64,000 bases of DNA, from NCBI GenBank assembly GCA_010093605.1, contig MU004204.1, positions 208,105 to 272,104 on the forward strand, in the 5' to 3' direction. The translations under genes and the position numbers were made by a program. This document shows, piece by piece, positions 24,613 to 36,291 of the stretch. The notes under the pieces were generated by a model, which saw only the letters and a program-made list of their open reading frames with translations, did not search any database and had not been told where the DNA came from. The stretch comes from Lophium mytilinum (lineage: Eukaryota > Ascomycota > Dothideomycetes > Mytilinidiales > Mytilinidiaceae). The stretch's first letter is position 1. Each line of letters opens with the position of its first letter.

Positions 24613-25770
24613 TCAGACTGCACCCTCCATCCAGCTCTGAATTACGCCTTCCATGGTCGGCTTGTACTCTTTGAAAGTAATTTCGTCTCCCGCGAGGAAG
24701 GTGTTGGCCTGAACGAAGACCCATTTCGGACCGCTCTTCACTAGAACAATTTTCCGCCATTCAAGATATTGGCCATCCACTCTTGAGAGCTTCTCATAAT
24801 AGGTGCGGCAAGCCTGAACGTCAGCTGTGCATAGGTACATATGCAATCTAAAGAGCATCCTTCCCAGCGCCGATTTCCCATAGGTGTTGATCTTAGAACG
24901 GTCGACGCGCACGATGAGCTCCTGCCCATGAGAGTTGTATTCGATCGTCATGAAGCCGTCACCATCTGTCAATAGATGCTTAAGCATAGCGAGATGAGCC
25001 TATACTGATATATTAATACCCTAATCAACATTTCCATAAGGCAATATGGAAGTGCTCACCCTGCTATGCGCTTGTCCCCATTTCTGTAGTCATGGAATGT
25101 TAGCACTTCCATATTAGACGATAATGATTATTCGATAAGCCTCACCCCATCATCTATGTTGAAGTTTTGCAGCCCTCGAAGACCATCAACACCTAGCTGA
25201 AGATATGTATTGAATGTGACTATATACATTAGTAAATTGCGCCTAGTATAAGTGTAGGAAAACCTACGATCTTCGGCAGTGATATCTGCGTCACTAATGA
25301 ACCCAAGCAAAGCAAGTAACTCTTGATCATGTATCAAGTATGCCCCACAAGTTCGGCCCTACAATCGTCAATAGTAGTTGCCAAGTCTCCGAACTGACCT
25401 GTCCAGCTTTGCCCAGGATTGTACATACCAAGAAGTGATTGGCTTTCCAGAAAGTGAATCAACCGGGGGATTGTTGATATCGAAATTGAACCTGATTTCA
25501 CTCTCTTAAATTAACATTTTACCAGTCCCACGACCAAAGAGCTCATGCAGGACTACCAACCAGTAGTAGGCTGAGAACTTGTGTTTCCGGAATGTCTCCG
25601 CTTCAGCCGTAAGATTTTTCGAACTGCTTTTTAGCGGAACCCGAATGCCTCTAGATTCGCCCGCTTTGCTACCTCATTCACCATTATGGGCTACGGCGCT
25701 TGATTCCTGTCCTTCAAATACAGGGCCCAGAAATGTGGTTCCTGTTCGTCTTCAGATCTTAACTCAAGGT
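24613..25770 (-). pseudogene. Broken dipeptidyl peptidase III (M49) gene
   Basis: Minus-strand pieces match the C-terminal half of DPP III in order: YYWLVVLHELFGRGTGKML (25530-25590), RFNFDINNPPVDSLSGKP, DDCRAELV, a DQELLALLGF block, the YLQLGVDGLRGL block, WGQAHSR and RVDRSKINTYGKSALGR up to the stop at 24613. Introns still look functional: about 46 bp near 25217-25262 with an ACTAAT branch point, and others near 25150 and 25040. The frame is broken: there is a stop after GFR, a TAA after GKMLI, and shifts near DDCRAE and before GAYL. The zinc motif reads HELFGR rather than HELxGH, losing one metal-ligand His. The N-terminal half is not detectable. This is a recent-looking loss, because splice signals and most codons persist. 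Confidence 0.82.
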
Positions 25771-26133
25771 CAGCTCGCCCTACCTCAGCTACAGAACGCC
25801 TGCTTGTGAATGCACGACGGTGAAAATGTAGAGCTTGACTATCATCCCCTGGCCTAGATAATCGACACAACTGTCAGAGTGACTACGAAGAGCGGGAAGG
25901 GTTGAGAGGTGACAGTGATTTCACGCTGCCGAAGGAAGCATTGACAGAGAAAGAGTTAATGTTTAAAGTTTACAATGCTGTATGGTATGCGCCATCTACT
26001 ATACAAACTTGACTGAGGCAAGCTTGAGATAGTTTTCTTAATCCCATTCGAAGAGTGCTCTGACCTAGCCTAGCCACTTCGCGAGGCATGTTTGCCAGAG
26101 CCTCGTTCTGAACCCATCCGTTGATATCGAACC
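25771..26133. other. Interval between the DPP III pseudogene and DPM2
   Basis: This likely holds the 3' end of DPM2 and decayed sequence upstream of the peptidase relic. No ORF, repeat or RNA gene is supported. Confidence 0.35.
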
Positions 26134-26567
26134 CTAATTCGCCTTTTTCGCTTTCAGAGCCTTCCGCCTGTTGCTTCGGATCATGACGACGGAGAGGAAC
26201 GACCCAATGACGGTGCTGAAGAGGATGATGAGAATTACGGGAATTCGAATGGCCCAGACGCGTGGTGGGAAGAAAGCGTGAGAGAAGTGGGGTTGGTCGA
26301 CGAATGGCTGAGTGATGGTGTTAGCTGAAGTTTCAAGGTAGGTGGCCTGCTTAAGAGAATTTTGGGGGGTTGGAGAATCTTGGAGGAATGTTTCGTGTAT
26401 GTAATGAGAAACTTACCATAAACAGCGTCCAGATTGTGTAGTAGAGGAAGATGGTAGTTGCTGCGATGAGCATCGTGAGGCCTACGAGACGGTCCAGCTG
26501 GAAATATGTTGTTAGTTGTGGTTCTCTGCAATCCGTCTCGAGCAAGGTATGGAGTGAGACGCACCAT
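26134..26567 (-). CDS. DPM2: Dolichol-phosphate mannose synthase regulatory subunit DPM2
   Basis: The model is complement(join(26134..26307,26417..26497,26565..26567)), 85 aa. The first coding exon is only the ATG, followed at once by a GTGCGT donor; the introns are 67 and 109 bp. The protein is a small two-helix ER membrane protein: LDRLVGLTMLIAATT then IFLYYTIWTLFM (helix 1), a PPRVWAIRIP link, helix 2 (VILIILFSTVIGSFLSVVMI) and a basic lysine-rich tail. It stabilises the DPM1 catalytic subunit that makes dolichol-phosphate mannose for N-glycans, O-mannose and GPI anchors. Reading straight through the first ATG gives an unrelated frame, so an ORF-based search would miss the gene. Sequence match to the family is strong throughout. 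Confidence 0.93.
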
Positions 26568-26905
26568 TTTGATATCGAATGCAAAAGAGTGAAAGTGAAT
26601 GGCTCTGGATACGCGTTCAGAGTGGTCTGTAGAGCGTTTCTGGAGTGCTGTTCTGGCCTCTGGCGCGAAGTTGATTCAATGGGTCGAGACAGGGGTCAGC
26701 TGAGTGCAGGGGTGCGCCGCAGCTTTCGCTCCGACACGTTTCGCCGACGCCGAAGAAACTTCAAAGGTCCGCCTAAACCTCATCATCACAACACCATCAC
26801 CTCTTCCTCACCACCCTCACCACCCTGCTTCGCGCAGCGCCCTGAGGTGCCTGCGACGTAGATACTCTTATCCAATCCACGTGTTGACGGTTCCCAGCTC
26901 CCAAG
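26568..26905. promoter_or_regulatory. Shared divergent promoter of DPM2 and CWC22
   Basis: The start codons of these two housekeeping genes lie head to head about 338 bp apart, so both promoters must overlap here. No TATA box is obvious. This assignment rests on position only. Confidence 0.5.
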
Positions 26906-29497
26906 ATGGAGATTGCCTCCGCAGTCCGCGTGCCTTCACCAGAGCCAGCGCCTCTTCCCCGAAAGCGCGACCGCTCGCCCGCCGAAGCAGGACCCTCGAA
27001 ACGACCGCGCCCGACATCCTCACGGAATGATGACGATGGAGCTGTACAGGCGCCAGAACGAGAGCGAGGCACGCGGCCCCCGCCGCCGCGCGAGGACGAC
27101 GACGCCCGCTTCAGACAGCTGCAGGAAGCCATGACGTTCAGGCGCAAGCCCGCCATCGACGACTCGAAGACTCGAGCTGGTGGTGCCTACATCCCGCCTG
27201 CCCGCCTGCGTGCGCTGCAAGCTGCCTTCACCGACAAATCAGGCCCGGAGTTCCAGCGCATGGCTTGGGAAGCCCTGAAGAAGTCAATCCAGGGCATGAT
27301 CAACAAGTGCAATACTGCAAACATCAAGCAGATTGTGCCAGAGCTGTTTGCTGAGAACTTGGTTCGGGGTCGAGGCTTGTTCTGCAAGGCCATCATGAAG
27401 GCGCAGGCGGCTAGTTTGCCCTTCACCCCCATTTACGCCGCCATGGTAGCCATTGTCAATACGAAGCTGCCACAGGTTGGAGACCTGCTCTGCCGACGTC
27501 TGATCATTCAGTTCCGGAAGTCTTTTAGGAGAAACGACAAGGCGGTCGCGGTAGCCTCGTCGACTTTTATGGCGCATCTGGTCAATCAGCAAGTGCTCGA
27601 CATTCTTGTGATTGCTCAGGTCCTACTGCTGTTGCTGAGCAAGCCTACGGATGATAGTGTGGAAATTGCTGTTGGCATCACAAGAGAGGTTGGACACTTC
27701 TTGGAAGAGATGAATGGGAAAATTGCGAATACCATATTTGAGCAATTCCGTAATATCCTGCATGAAGCAGGTATCGAGAAGAGGACCCAGTATCAGATCG
27801 AGGTTCTGTTCCAGGTTAGAAAGGACAAATACAAGGATAACCCGTCTGTCAAAGAGGATCTTGACCTTGTAGAAGAGGAGGATCTGATTACGCATCGCCC
27901 GGGAAGTCTTGACGACATGGCTCTTACCACTGAGGATACCCTCAACATCTTCAAGTATGATCCAGACTACGTCGAGAACGAGGCGCAATATCGCAAATTA
28001 AGGGCTGAGATCCTCGGAGAAGCTGGTAGCGACGATGAGGACGGTTACACCGACGCCACAGACTCAGAGGACGACGAAGGACAACAAGAAGACCGCGAAA
28101 TCGAGATCAATGACCGCACGAATGCTGATTTGGTGAATCTTCGACGAACCATCTACCTTACGATCAAGAGTAGCTCCGGATTTGAGGAGTGTTGTCACAA
28201 GCTCATGAGAGTCAAGCTCCCTCCTGGTCTAGAAAACGAGATGACCTCCATGATCATCGAGTGTGCGAGTCAAGAGCGAACGTATGAGAAATTTTACGGT
28301 CACATTGGCGAGCGGTTTTGCAAGCTCAACCGCATGTGGACAGACCTTTTCGAGTCTGACTTTGCCAAGTATTACGACACGATCCATCGATTCGAAAACA
28401 ATAGACTCCGGATCATCGCGCAGTTCTTTGCCCATCTGTTGGCCTCAGATGCTTTGGGCTGGCACGTTCTGTCTGTCGTTCATCTCAATGAAGAGGACAC
28501 TACATCCAGCTCTCGTATCTTCATCAAGATTCTTTTCGAGGAACTCATCCAAGCTATGGGACAGAAGACCCTTGTCGCGAAGCTCCAAGAGGATTTCCTT
28601 CAGCCCAGCCTGGCAGGCATCTTCCCAACTGATAGTCCAACCAACGCTCGCTTTGCCATCAACTTCTTCACAGCCATCAACATGGGTGTGTTCACGGAAG
28701 GCATGCGTAACTATCTCAAAAACGATGCTCCAAAGCCTGCGCCGTTGCCAGCAGTGGAGGATTCAGACTCGGAGAGCGTGTCCTCCTACTCATCCTACTC
28801 TTCGCGTTCGCGTTCCCGTACGCGATCCCGTTCACCGCGCCGCCGTCTTGCGTCTCGCTCGCTTTCCTCACGATCACCGTCTCGCTCTGTCTCACCTCGA
28901 CGCAACCGGCGGTATTCATCCTCCCCGTCCCGTTTTCCATCACCCCCGACTCGCCACCGTGGCCGCTCACTCACGATGTCGCGCTCTCCTACTCCCCCTC
29001 CGCGTCATCGTGGTCGTAGGCACACATCATCTCCTTCTCGCTCTCCGTCCCCGCCTCCCCGCCACCGAGACCGTTCACTGTCAGACTCGCTTCCGCCTCG
29101 TCGCCATGCGCGCTCAATCTCCGACTCTCCCCCACGCCATCGTAGAGCTCGTTCACCCACCTCTCCGCACAGGCAGCGATCGCCTCCACGACGTCACTAC
29201 TCATCCAGTCGCTCGCGGTCCCCACTTCCGGACAGACGCCGACGCGAGTCCGCGTATTCTCGGTCCAGGAGTCCGCCTAGGCGGAGGGCGGGCCAGTCGA
29301 GCCCGCCCAGGCGCCGAAGACCCGGGACGCCTTCACCTCAACGAGGCGGTAGGAGGGCTAGGCGAGACTCGACGCCCCCGCCGCCCAGAAACAGGAGGAA
29401 TACGAGCTCTGTTTCTGCGGCTGCTCCGCCGCCAACGCGTAGGAGGAATTCGAGCTCGGTTAGGGGCTCGCCACCGCCGCCCAAGAGGGAGAACTAG
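26906..29497 (+). CDS. CWC22: Pre-mRNA splicing factor CWC22
   Basis: This is one uninterrupted exon, 863 aa. CWC22 joins the spliceosome around activation and, in animals, brings eIF4A3 for exon-junction complex loading. The N terminus is charged and disordered with KRPRP-type nuclear signals. A MIF4G domain follows at about 105-290 (AYIPPARLRALQ, WEALKKSIQGMINKCN, LPFTPIYAAMVAIVNTKLP). An acidic linker comes next (SDDEDGYTDATDSEDDEG), then an MA3 domain at about 395-520 (LRRTIYLTIKSSSGFEECCH). The last ~240 residues form a long Arg/Ser-rich tail typical of splicing proteins. The tail is unusually long for a fungal protein and built from degenerate SRS-P-PRHRGR units. Start ATG 26906 lies in a good context and gives a normal N terminus. 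Confidence 0.95.
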   Translation: MEIASAVRVPSPEPAPLPRKRDRSPAEAGPSKRPRPTSSRNDDDGAVQAPERERGTRPPPPREDDDARFRQLQEAMTFRRKPAIDDSKTRAGGAYIPPARLRALQAAFTDKSGPEFQRMAWEALKKSIQGMINKCNTANIKQIVPELFAENLVRGRGLFCKAIMKAQAASLPFTPIYAAMVAIVNTKLPQVGDLLCRRLIIQFRKSFRRNDKAVAVASSTFMAHLVNQQVLDILVIAQVLLLLLSKPTDDSVEIAVGITREVGHFLEEMNGKIANTIFEQFRNILHEAGIEKRTQYQIEVLFQVRKDKYKDNPSVKEDLDLVEEEDLITHRPGSLDDMALTTEDTLNIFKYDPDYVENEAQYRKLRAEILGEAGSDDEDGYTDATDSEDDEGQQEDREIEINDRTNADLVNLRRTIYLTIKSSSGFEECCHKLMRVKLPPGLENEMTSMIIECASQERTYEKFYGHIGERFCKLNRMWTDLFESDFAKYYDTIHRFENNRLRIIAQFFAHLLASDALGWHVLSVVHLNEEDTTSSSRIFIKILFEELIQAMGQKTLVAKLQEDFLQPSLAGIFPTDSPTNARFAINFFTAINMGVFTEGMRNYLKNDAPKPAPLPAVEDSDSESVSSYSSYSSRSRSRTRSRSPRRRLASRSLSSRSPSRSVSPRRNRRYSSSPSRFPSPPTRHRGRSLTMSRSPTPPPRHRGRRHTSSPSRSPSPPPRHRDRSLSDSLPPRRHARSISDSPPRHRRARSPTSPHRQRSPPRRHYSSSRSRSPLPDRRRRESAYSRSRSPPRRRAGQSSPPRRRRPGTPSPQRGGRRARRDSTPPPPRNRRNTSSVSAAAPPPTRRRNSSSVRGSPPPPKREN

Positions 29498-30987
29498 AAG
29501 CTCGAGTGAATGTTAATTGTACATTCACACAGAAGAGGGGCAGGCGCGTGCGTGGGAATGAAGCTGAGCTACAGAAGGCTGAGAATATGGAGGAATGCGA
29601 GTGAATCGGAGTATTGGCTGCTGCTTAAGGTTGGGGGATGTGGAGATTATGGAACTGAAGAATGAAGATTGGCCACGAGTGTCGAAATGGGGAGGAGGTG
29701 GTTTCAACTAGGGTTTACGGAAACTCCAAAGTGCAAGTTCAATGGGAGGCGAGAAATAGTCGTCAGGAGGCGATGTCTGAGAGAAGGCTCCTAGTGTAAA
29801 CATAAAATGAAGCTATAGCAGGAGTAATTAGTCCAGTGTGTATTGCCTGCTAAGATCTAGACCTCGAGTGAGCCGTCTGAACGACGCTAACCAACAAACA
29901 GTAGGTTTTTATCACTGAGACGGAACTGTCTGAAAACGCTCCGTAAGTCTGTCTAGAGCTTGCGTAGTCTCGATTGTGTGGATCACGAAGGAGATGTTTA
30001 GTTGGGGTGGGCAGTTCATTGATGGAATTGAGGTTGCGGCATTGCTGAAACTTGCATGGCAGTGATGTAATGAACCAGAGTTGGCTATGGAAGGTTTCGT
30101 AGGGTGTGAATTAGGGTACTGTGAATTTTAAAGTAGCACTCAGAGTGACAGGAGCTTGCTCAGCAGTGAATTCGACATCCTCTGATCTAATGTCAGTCAC
30201 GTGACATACCTTTCATTTTGCCCATCTCAAATCCAACAGCACTAGCGAACCGAACGACGATTATTAGATACAAGTACGGGAACAAAGGCTGAAAGGGGAT
30301 ATGAAGTGGCTAACAACACAGTTTCTACATATCCGAGACCATTCCAAATCGCTAATGCAATGACTAAACACTAGTTTGCTTGAGCCTCATGATATTTGGA
30401 AAGCTAAGAGTTGGGATATATGCAAGAAGAAAATAGGGATAGATGATTAGTGTATGGATGGAGCGCTCTGTTGCTTTGCTTCCTGCTGTATACGCCCGCG
30501 CTAATGCTCGCTTTCTTCCCCATACAGAACTCAGGTGGCGCCCTGATGCTCGGTCCGCCTTGAGTCTCGTCTTGGTTGTGTGCCGCATTTGATAGTAGCG
30601 ATGCATCCGAAGCGGGAGGGTTACCGCTACAAAAGCCGCGGAGAACCCAGTGCCGTGCCGTGCCAGTCGAAAAAGTATTATGTAGCACTTCGTAACGCTT
30701 ATGGATACGCCCTTCTAAGCTTAGAAAGTGTGTGCCTGTGCGACGGAGTACGAGGTTGAAAAGCTTGGCCGGGCGATAGACCGGTGTGGGGAACGTGGCG
30801 ATGTCTGGATTTCCAATGCTCTCTGATCTGGGATCCCCATGCTCGAAAAGAGGCAATGAAGCCTCACCCGCCCTGATGATCTATTAATGGCGCTTTCAGG
30901 GGCCGTGATGCGCTGCACATGTGGAGACAGAAATAACCTTATGATTCGTATCTGTGTAGTCCAGCGACGTCACCTCTCCAATCCCCC
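29498..30987. other. Convergent interval between CWC22 and a coiled-coil gene
   Basis: About 1.5 kb without a supported gene. A minus-strand ORF at 30404-30856 has no domain, no splice context and an irregular composition. The interval should contain both 3' ends. No repeats or RNA genes are visible. Confidence 0.4.
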
Positions 30988-33007
30988 TCATCCACCCAGT
31001 CCTGTGTCGATGGCTTCTTTCATTTTGCCCCCGGCGGCAACGATCGTCTGCGCAGCCGTCTGTATGGAGACGCTCTCGTCCCGCATAGCCTGCAACGCGG
31101 TCTCGAGCGACTGAGTCCGGGCCCTCAGCCGTCCTATTTCGGCCCGTAAAACAGCTACAGTCTCGGCCGAAGAGACCGACGGCGGCATCTGGCCTAAAGA
31201 AGCCATTGGCACATCGGACGACGATGAAGGCTGGCTCTGCACAGCTTCACCGGGGCCCGGCCGCTCCGTCCCCACCACCATCGCCTCCTCAAGCATCTTG
31301 ATCCGACCCTCCAGTTCCGCCTTTTCCGCCTCCCACCGCCTCCTATCCTCAGCGCCCTGGGCTTGCAGGCGGCTCGCCATCTCCATTATGCGCATGTACT
31401 GGGCACCGTTGGCGACGAGCTGGCGGCGCGCCTCGTCGCGGCTCTGCTGGAGCTCCTCAACCTGGGCTTCGAAGCCGGCGAGCTGGGACTGCATTTTCTC
31501 CTTTTCGTCTGTGAGCGAGTTGATCTCGACGTCGCTGACTTCGAACTTCTTTTCGAGCGTCGCGCATTTGGTGCGCTGCCGCTCGAGCTTTTGGAGGAGG
31601 CTGTCGTACTCGCGCTGAAGGGTTTGGAAGGCCAGGGTCTTGATACTGACCTGGTGTTGGAGGTCTTGTAGATGCGACGCTTGTGCGGCATTCTGGGCGT
31701 GGGAGTGAGGTGGCGAGATCGGCGGCAGAATCGAGGAGGTGGGGAAGTTCATTGAGGACGGTGATGGTAGCATGCCTGTCTGGATTGCTTGGGAGGACTG
31801 CAGTGGCGATTGAGGGGGTGCGAAAGCTGATCTGGAATATGAAGTCGCTGCTGCATGCGGAGAATGGGTACTGGCAGAGTACTCGCTGCCATATAAGCTT
31901 CTTCGACTGTCCTCTGTCATATTGGTGGGCGGTGGAAGTCTTGGATAGTCAGAGGTAGATGTAGGAAGTGACCGCGATGCAGGAGCTTGATCGTCAACCT
32001 CGGGGTAGTGTAAAGTACGCTTCATGACGTCGTAAGGTGTTAAGCTTGACGTCGACTCTCTTTGCAAGATTTCCTGATCGAGGTTCGGGTGGAATAATCT
32101 CTCGGCGTAGTCTCGCAGCTGGAGGCTGTTCCATTGCACGAGATCAAGTGCCCAGTGAAGTGACCGCTCCGTGCCTATTGTCTCAGATTCGGGTGGCTAT
32201 AAATATTGGTCAGTGTTGACGCAGAGAAAGCCAATGAACACAAATACTTGATAGCACAGGGGTCTAACCTCTCTCGGCGCTCGCGAATGAGTTCGCAAGA
32301 TGTATTGCACTTTCAAGTCCAGCTCAATCAGTTCAGAGGCGAGCTTCTGCACCACTGAACGCACGTTTGTGCATGTCGGACCCTGGCAATTGGGTGAGCA
32401 GCAGGAACCTTGTTGGTGGCGATCCGGGCGAGATGCATCCAAAAGGCCCGAGAGGTTCAGGGCGAGCGATTGCGAATCTTCACCAAGATTGAGCCCTGTC
32501 GGTGGTTCTGCAGTCGATCGTTAGCACGGGTTGGTTAGTCAAGAAGTTGTCAACGTCTCATAAAAAACAAGACTACAACGTTACCACAGCAACAACTTGT
32601 CCACGAAGTGTCTCGTATCGTGCTTAGAAACCAAGAAAGCACACTGACGCACCTCTAGAGTATCCAGTCCTTGGACGTTTAGGCTGGGAAACATCAAACA
32701 ACGACTGCGTCCGGAGTTTGGGGCGTTCGGAGCTGTCTGTGGAATCGCGGATACCAGAGCCAAAGGGAGGGCTGGCACTGTGGAGAAGCTGCGAGGGAAC
32801 ATGCTCGGCTGATACGCCACTTGACGGGGGGTATATTGGAGGAAGTCTGCGGTGGTCTTGGTCCCAGCCGTCACGAGCCTGCCAGCCGGAAAGATGCGGC
32901 ATGGGTTGTTTAGATCGGTCGTTAGCAGCGGAGGCTCGACGGCTGTAGTCCTGAATGGCCGCATTGTCTTCTTCCCATGGTCTTTTCCTTGGAGGCCCGG
33001 AGTCCAT
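30988..33007 (-). CDS. Coiled-coil protein with Cys-rich segment, function unknown
   Basis: The model is complement(join(30988..32196,32269..32507,32653..33007)), 600 aa, with introns of 145 and 72 bp; the frame closes exactly. The N terminus (MDSGPPRKRPWEED) has a basic nuclear-type motif, and residues 20-115 are low in order. Exon 2 carries a compact Cys cluster (CCSPNCQGPTC) followed by a helical stretch VRSVVQKLASELIELDLKV, which may be a small metal-binding module. Residues about 360-520 form a long coiled coil rich in Gln, Glu and Leu, followed by a Pro/Ser linker and a second short coiled coil near 555-590. Fungal homologues probably exist but I cannot name the family. An alternative first exon starting MAD from about 33053 is possible. 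The gene is convergent with CWC22. Confidence 0.78.
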
Positions 33008-34449
33008 GAGTAGCACCAGCCCGTGAGAGACAAAAGCAAGCTACCCTGTCCGCCATTCGTTTCTGTACGGCTTGTCAGGGCCAGAAGTACCGTTGTCAGA
33101 ATTGACAAACGCCTAACGCCGGTAGTCCCCGCAGACTCGGCAGATTAGTAATTGGAGAGTTTGTTGGTGTGGAAAAGGAGTGGACTGGCGAAGCCTAATG
33201 GAGACCAAAAGAGTGCGGGATTATGAGCGATCACAAAACAGGTATATGAGTCGTCGTGTGTGCAACTGAAGGGACAGACGAATGGTCGCAGGGAACTCAA
33301 GAGCCACTTGCTGACTGTCGAGCCCAAAGGGGTGGGCCGAGAGTGATGAAATGGTGTGGCTGGCGACGTGGAGTTGCACGAACGGGAATGCGCCACTCCC
33401 GCCGCAGGTCGACCGTGATGCAGACACTGACGTAGGCCGGCAGCAGTCTTCCGCGAAGCCAAGGCGGCTACGGCACGCAGGCTGGAGAACAGGAGTGGAC
33501 GGGGAAGCTCGATTCCAAAAGCAATATGGAAGCAGTGGTTCCAAAAAGGGTTGCAAGTCAGAAGCAAGAGGAGGCTTGGCGAAAGTAAAAGGACAACTAC
33601 CAGGACCAGTAGAGAGCGACGAACAGGCACAGAAGCGTGCGGCGGGCGGGAGACGGTGGGCATTTGAGGGCTGAGTAAGGACTGCGTTTCGCTGACCTGG
33701 CTGATGATCCGCTTGGTAATGAGAACACGACATGGGCCCACGCGCTGCTGATGCTCAGCGGCTGCTCAGGGAGGTTTCCATCATGGCCTTCTGCAAGCAG
33801 TATGGCGGCACCAGAAGACGGTAGTCGGCTTGTTACTGCGGCATAGAGTGCCCGGCGGATGCTTGGAATCTGTGTGATGAGGACCCCCGGGCATTCCGAG
33901 TGTTATTTTCTGGAAGGGCCGTCCTGGCGTGCTAGCGGATATAAGAGAGTGCCACAGCAACTCCAGCCGGAGACAAGACTGTGTCTAATGGGCCAGGGCT
34001 CAAGCTGGGCAGAGGAGCGCGCAATGGTTGACGGCGTGAAAGTGCCAGGGTGCTTTATTCCCACATAATGCTGAGTAAGATGGGAGCTTCGGCCGATATA
34101 TGTACGACGTTATCACCAGCACTGCACAGTTAAGGACTTGTCAAACAAGCTTTTGCGAGACGAAAACAGTGTGTATCAGTGCATATTTGCTTCTTAGTAG
34201 CTTGGAGGTATAACATCTCCTGCTTGACGCCCTTGTCCACATTCGTACAGCCCAATTCTGATAGAGTGCTATGTGCGGCCATGTTGCTTACTGAATGCTG
34301 CATCAAAGCTCTCCGAGTAACCGCCCACACAGGCGCCAGGGGTGGTGTTGCTGCTGTCCAAACTCTATACTGGCAGTACGTAATTCTCCGCTACAAGTAT
34401 GCAACAGACAGCATCCCAGCCCAGTCGGAGCAGAGGATACCCCATCAGA
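33008..34449. other. Interval upstream of the coiled-coil gene
   Basis: This holds the 5' leader and promoter of the 30988-33007 gene and the 3' end of the next gene. A minus-strand ORF of 198 codons at 33145-33741 is Leu/Ser/Pro-rich without a recognisable domain and most likely reflects a pyrimidine-rich leader. No repeat or RNA gene is seen. Confidence 0.4.
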
Positions 34450-36291
34450 CTAGCCGCGCCACGATTCGTAGCCGTCCTGTGCAACCACTAGGTGGGAACC
34501 GATATCCTCAGCTATGGCAAGCAAGCCTTGCTCGATCCATTCTCTCTCTTTTGACACAACATCTGTCTCTACCTTGCGCATCATCCCCAGCTGCTGCAGC
34601 ATGCTGTCCAGTAATGCTCGACAGCTGTCGACCATGACCGCGATACTTGACCCGGGTGTTGGATCGGTCAACTGCTCAACATCGCGTGAGAATGCAATCA
34701 CCTTGCGTAGCAATGCTTCATTCTCAGCCACCCATTCATCTCCAATTCCTTCGGCGGAGCTAAGATCCATCTTCCCAGTCTCGCGTCCCTTTTCCCTATT
34801 CTCCCAGAGTTCTTCTACCCAGGTGATCCAGTCCTCGAATTCTTCGACGTGCTGCCGAAATCGACCGCCCGCATCGCCCAAACGAGGCAGTTCGTGGAGA
34901 GGGCCCGAAAGTAGCTGCAGGTTCTCTGCAAGCGCAAACGAGCTGCTGCCACTAGTCCATTCTTGCAAAGCGAGCAGATTTGCGTGTTCCTGGACCTGTC
35001 GTTCGTTATCTCGCATGACTTGGCGCAGGCTCGCTACTTCATCGAACTTCCTATGCAACGCCCTCTTGGCACTCGTGCGCCATTGCTGACTACACGCTTC
35101 CGACGATTCATGCAGGAGGTTAAGCTGCAGTAGTTCGGCTTGAAGCCGCAACACTTCAAACGGTAATCCATTCGTAGAAGGGTCGGGGGCTGCAGGGTGG
35201 ATGAAAGTCGACGTTGCCGCTTTCCCCGTCTTCCTTGGCGTGAAATGCTGCTGCAGTGTTGAAAATGCCGGTCGGGTTCGCTTCAAGGGGTCTTCTTTCG
35301 ACACCTCCCGACGACGTGTATTAGACGTGGCATGCAGAGGTTCCGTGTCCGTGGTCTTGGTAGAGCCCGCACTTTCAGGCCTCTCGGGCTTAGATGCAGC
35401 ACTTGCAGTACTTGCAGTACTTGCAGGGCGCTGAATCCCGGTCTGCATGGATGCAATCCTCTGCGAGGTCCTAGTGCCGCTAGATTTCTCTTCCACAGGC
35501 GCACTAGCTTTTCGCAAATGAGAAGTTGGCTTTAGGGTAGCAGACGGTTCTCTCAGTCTGTCATTAAAAGTTCCAGCTGCCGTATTGTTGGCCGCAGAGG
35601 CTGAAGGGAGATGTGCTGATCCATTCCTGAGATGCATGCGGCTGGATGGTTTTGACGGCTGCGTTGTAGGGGTGGGTCTACGCAGTGATAGAGACCTTCC
35701 AATTCCCGATGGAGGTAGCATAGCAGTCTTCTTAACCGGCTCAGATGTCTCGAGGACTTGGGACCTTCGTTTTGACTCAATAGCCTCTTGTTTTGGCGGA
35801 GCGGTCTGGTACATTGACTGTGGTCGTGGTCGAGCAGCCCTCTCCGGGCCAGACAGATCGCGGCGTGCTGCGTTCATGCTTGTAGTACCAATGCTATTGG
35901 AGCTAGTGGCTTCAATACCAGTTGAAGGTTCAGGTTGCTGTGTCTCTTCCCCAGATCCACTCCGTAAATTTATAGACCTCGTTTCACGTCTTTGTGGGAG
36001 TAGACTAGCTCTCTTCGCTGCTTGATCCTGACGCTGTGGTATACCCGAAGGTTGTGGTAGACGAGTGGGTGACTGCATGTCTTTTGAGCTAGAGTCTGGG
36101 TCCGAAGGGTCTGAGGGCTTGTTGACTCGAGGTCTCGGTGCAGCAAGCTTCTGTGCGGTGAATCAGCGCCTGGGAACAATAACAGAGCAACAGACGCTGG
36201 TCAAACTCACCTCTGTTGCACGACCACCATCCCGGCTTACGCTGGACTCATATCTGAGCCGCAGCGAGGACGAGGGTGGCTGTATAGGCAT
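34450..36291 (-). CDS. Large disordered protein with C-terminal coiled coil, function unknown
   Basis: The model is complement(join(34450..36150,36211..36291)), 593 aa, with a 60-bp GTGAGT...CACAG intron. Residues 1-310 are Ser/Arg/Pro-rich and low complexity, with basic patches, as in proteins that bind microtubules, chromatin or nucleic acid. A conserved-looking block follows at about 306-350 (RPAFSTLQQHFTPRKT). The C-terminal 230 residues are helical with coiled-coil character (LRLQAELLQLNLLHESSEACSQ cut short here, FDEVASLRQVMRDNER, HVEEFEDWITWVEELW). I do not recognise a named family; a cytoskeletal or spindle role is only a guess from composition. The start ATG at 36291 sits in CAAAATGCC, and the open frame above it lacks another ATG. 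Confidence 0.8.

Noticed and set aside
30404-30856. 150-codon minus-strand ORF after CWC22
   Set aside because: Irregular composition, no domain, no splice sites, and no relation to neighbours.
33145-33741. 198-codon minus-strand ORF with Leu-rich stretch
   Set aside because: It lies in the pyrimidine-rich leader region of the coiled-coil gene, and a parallel frame is equally open; this is compositional.
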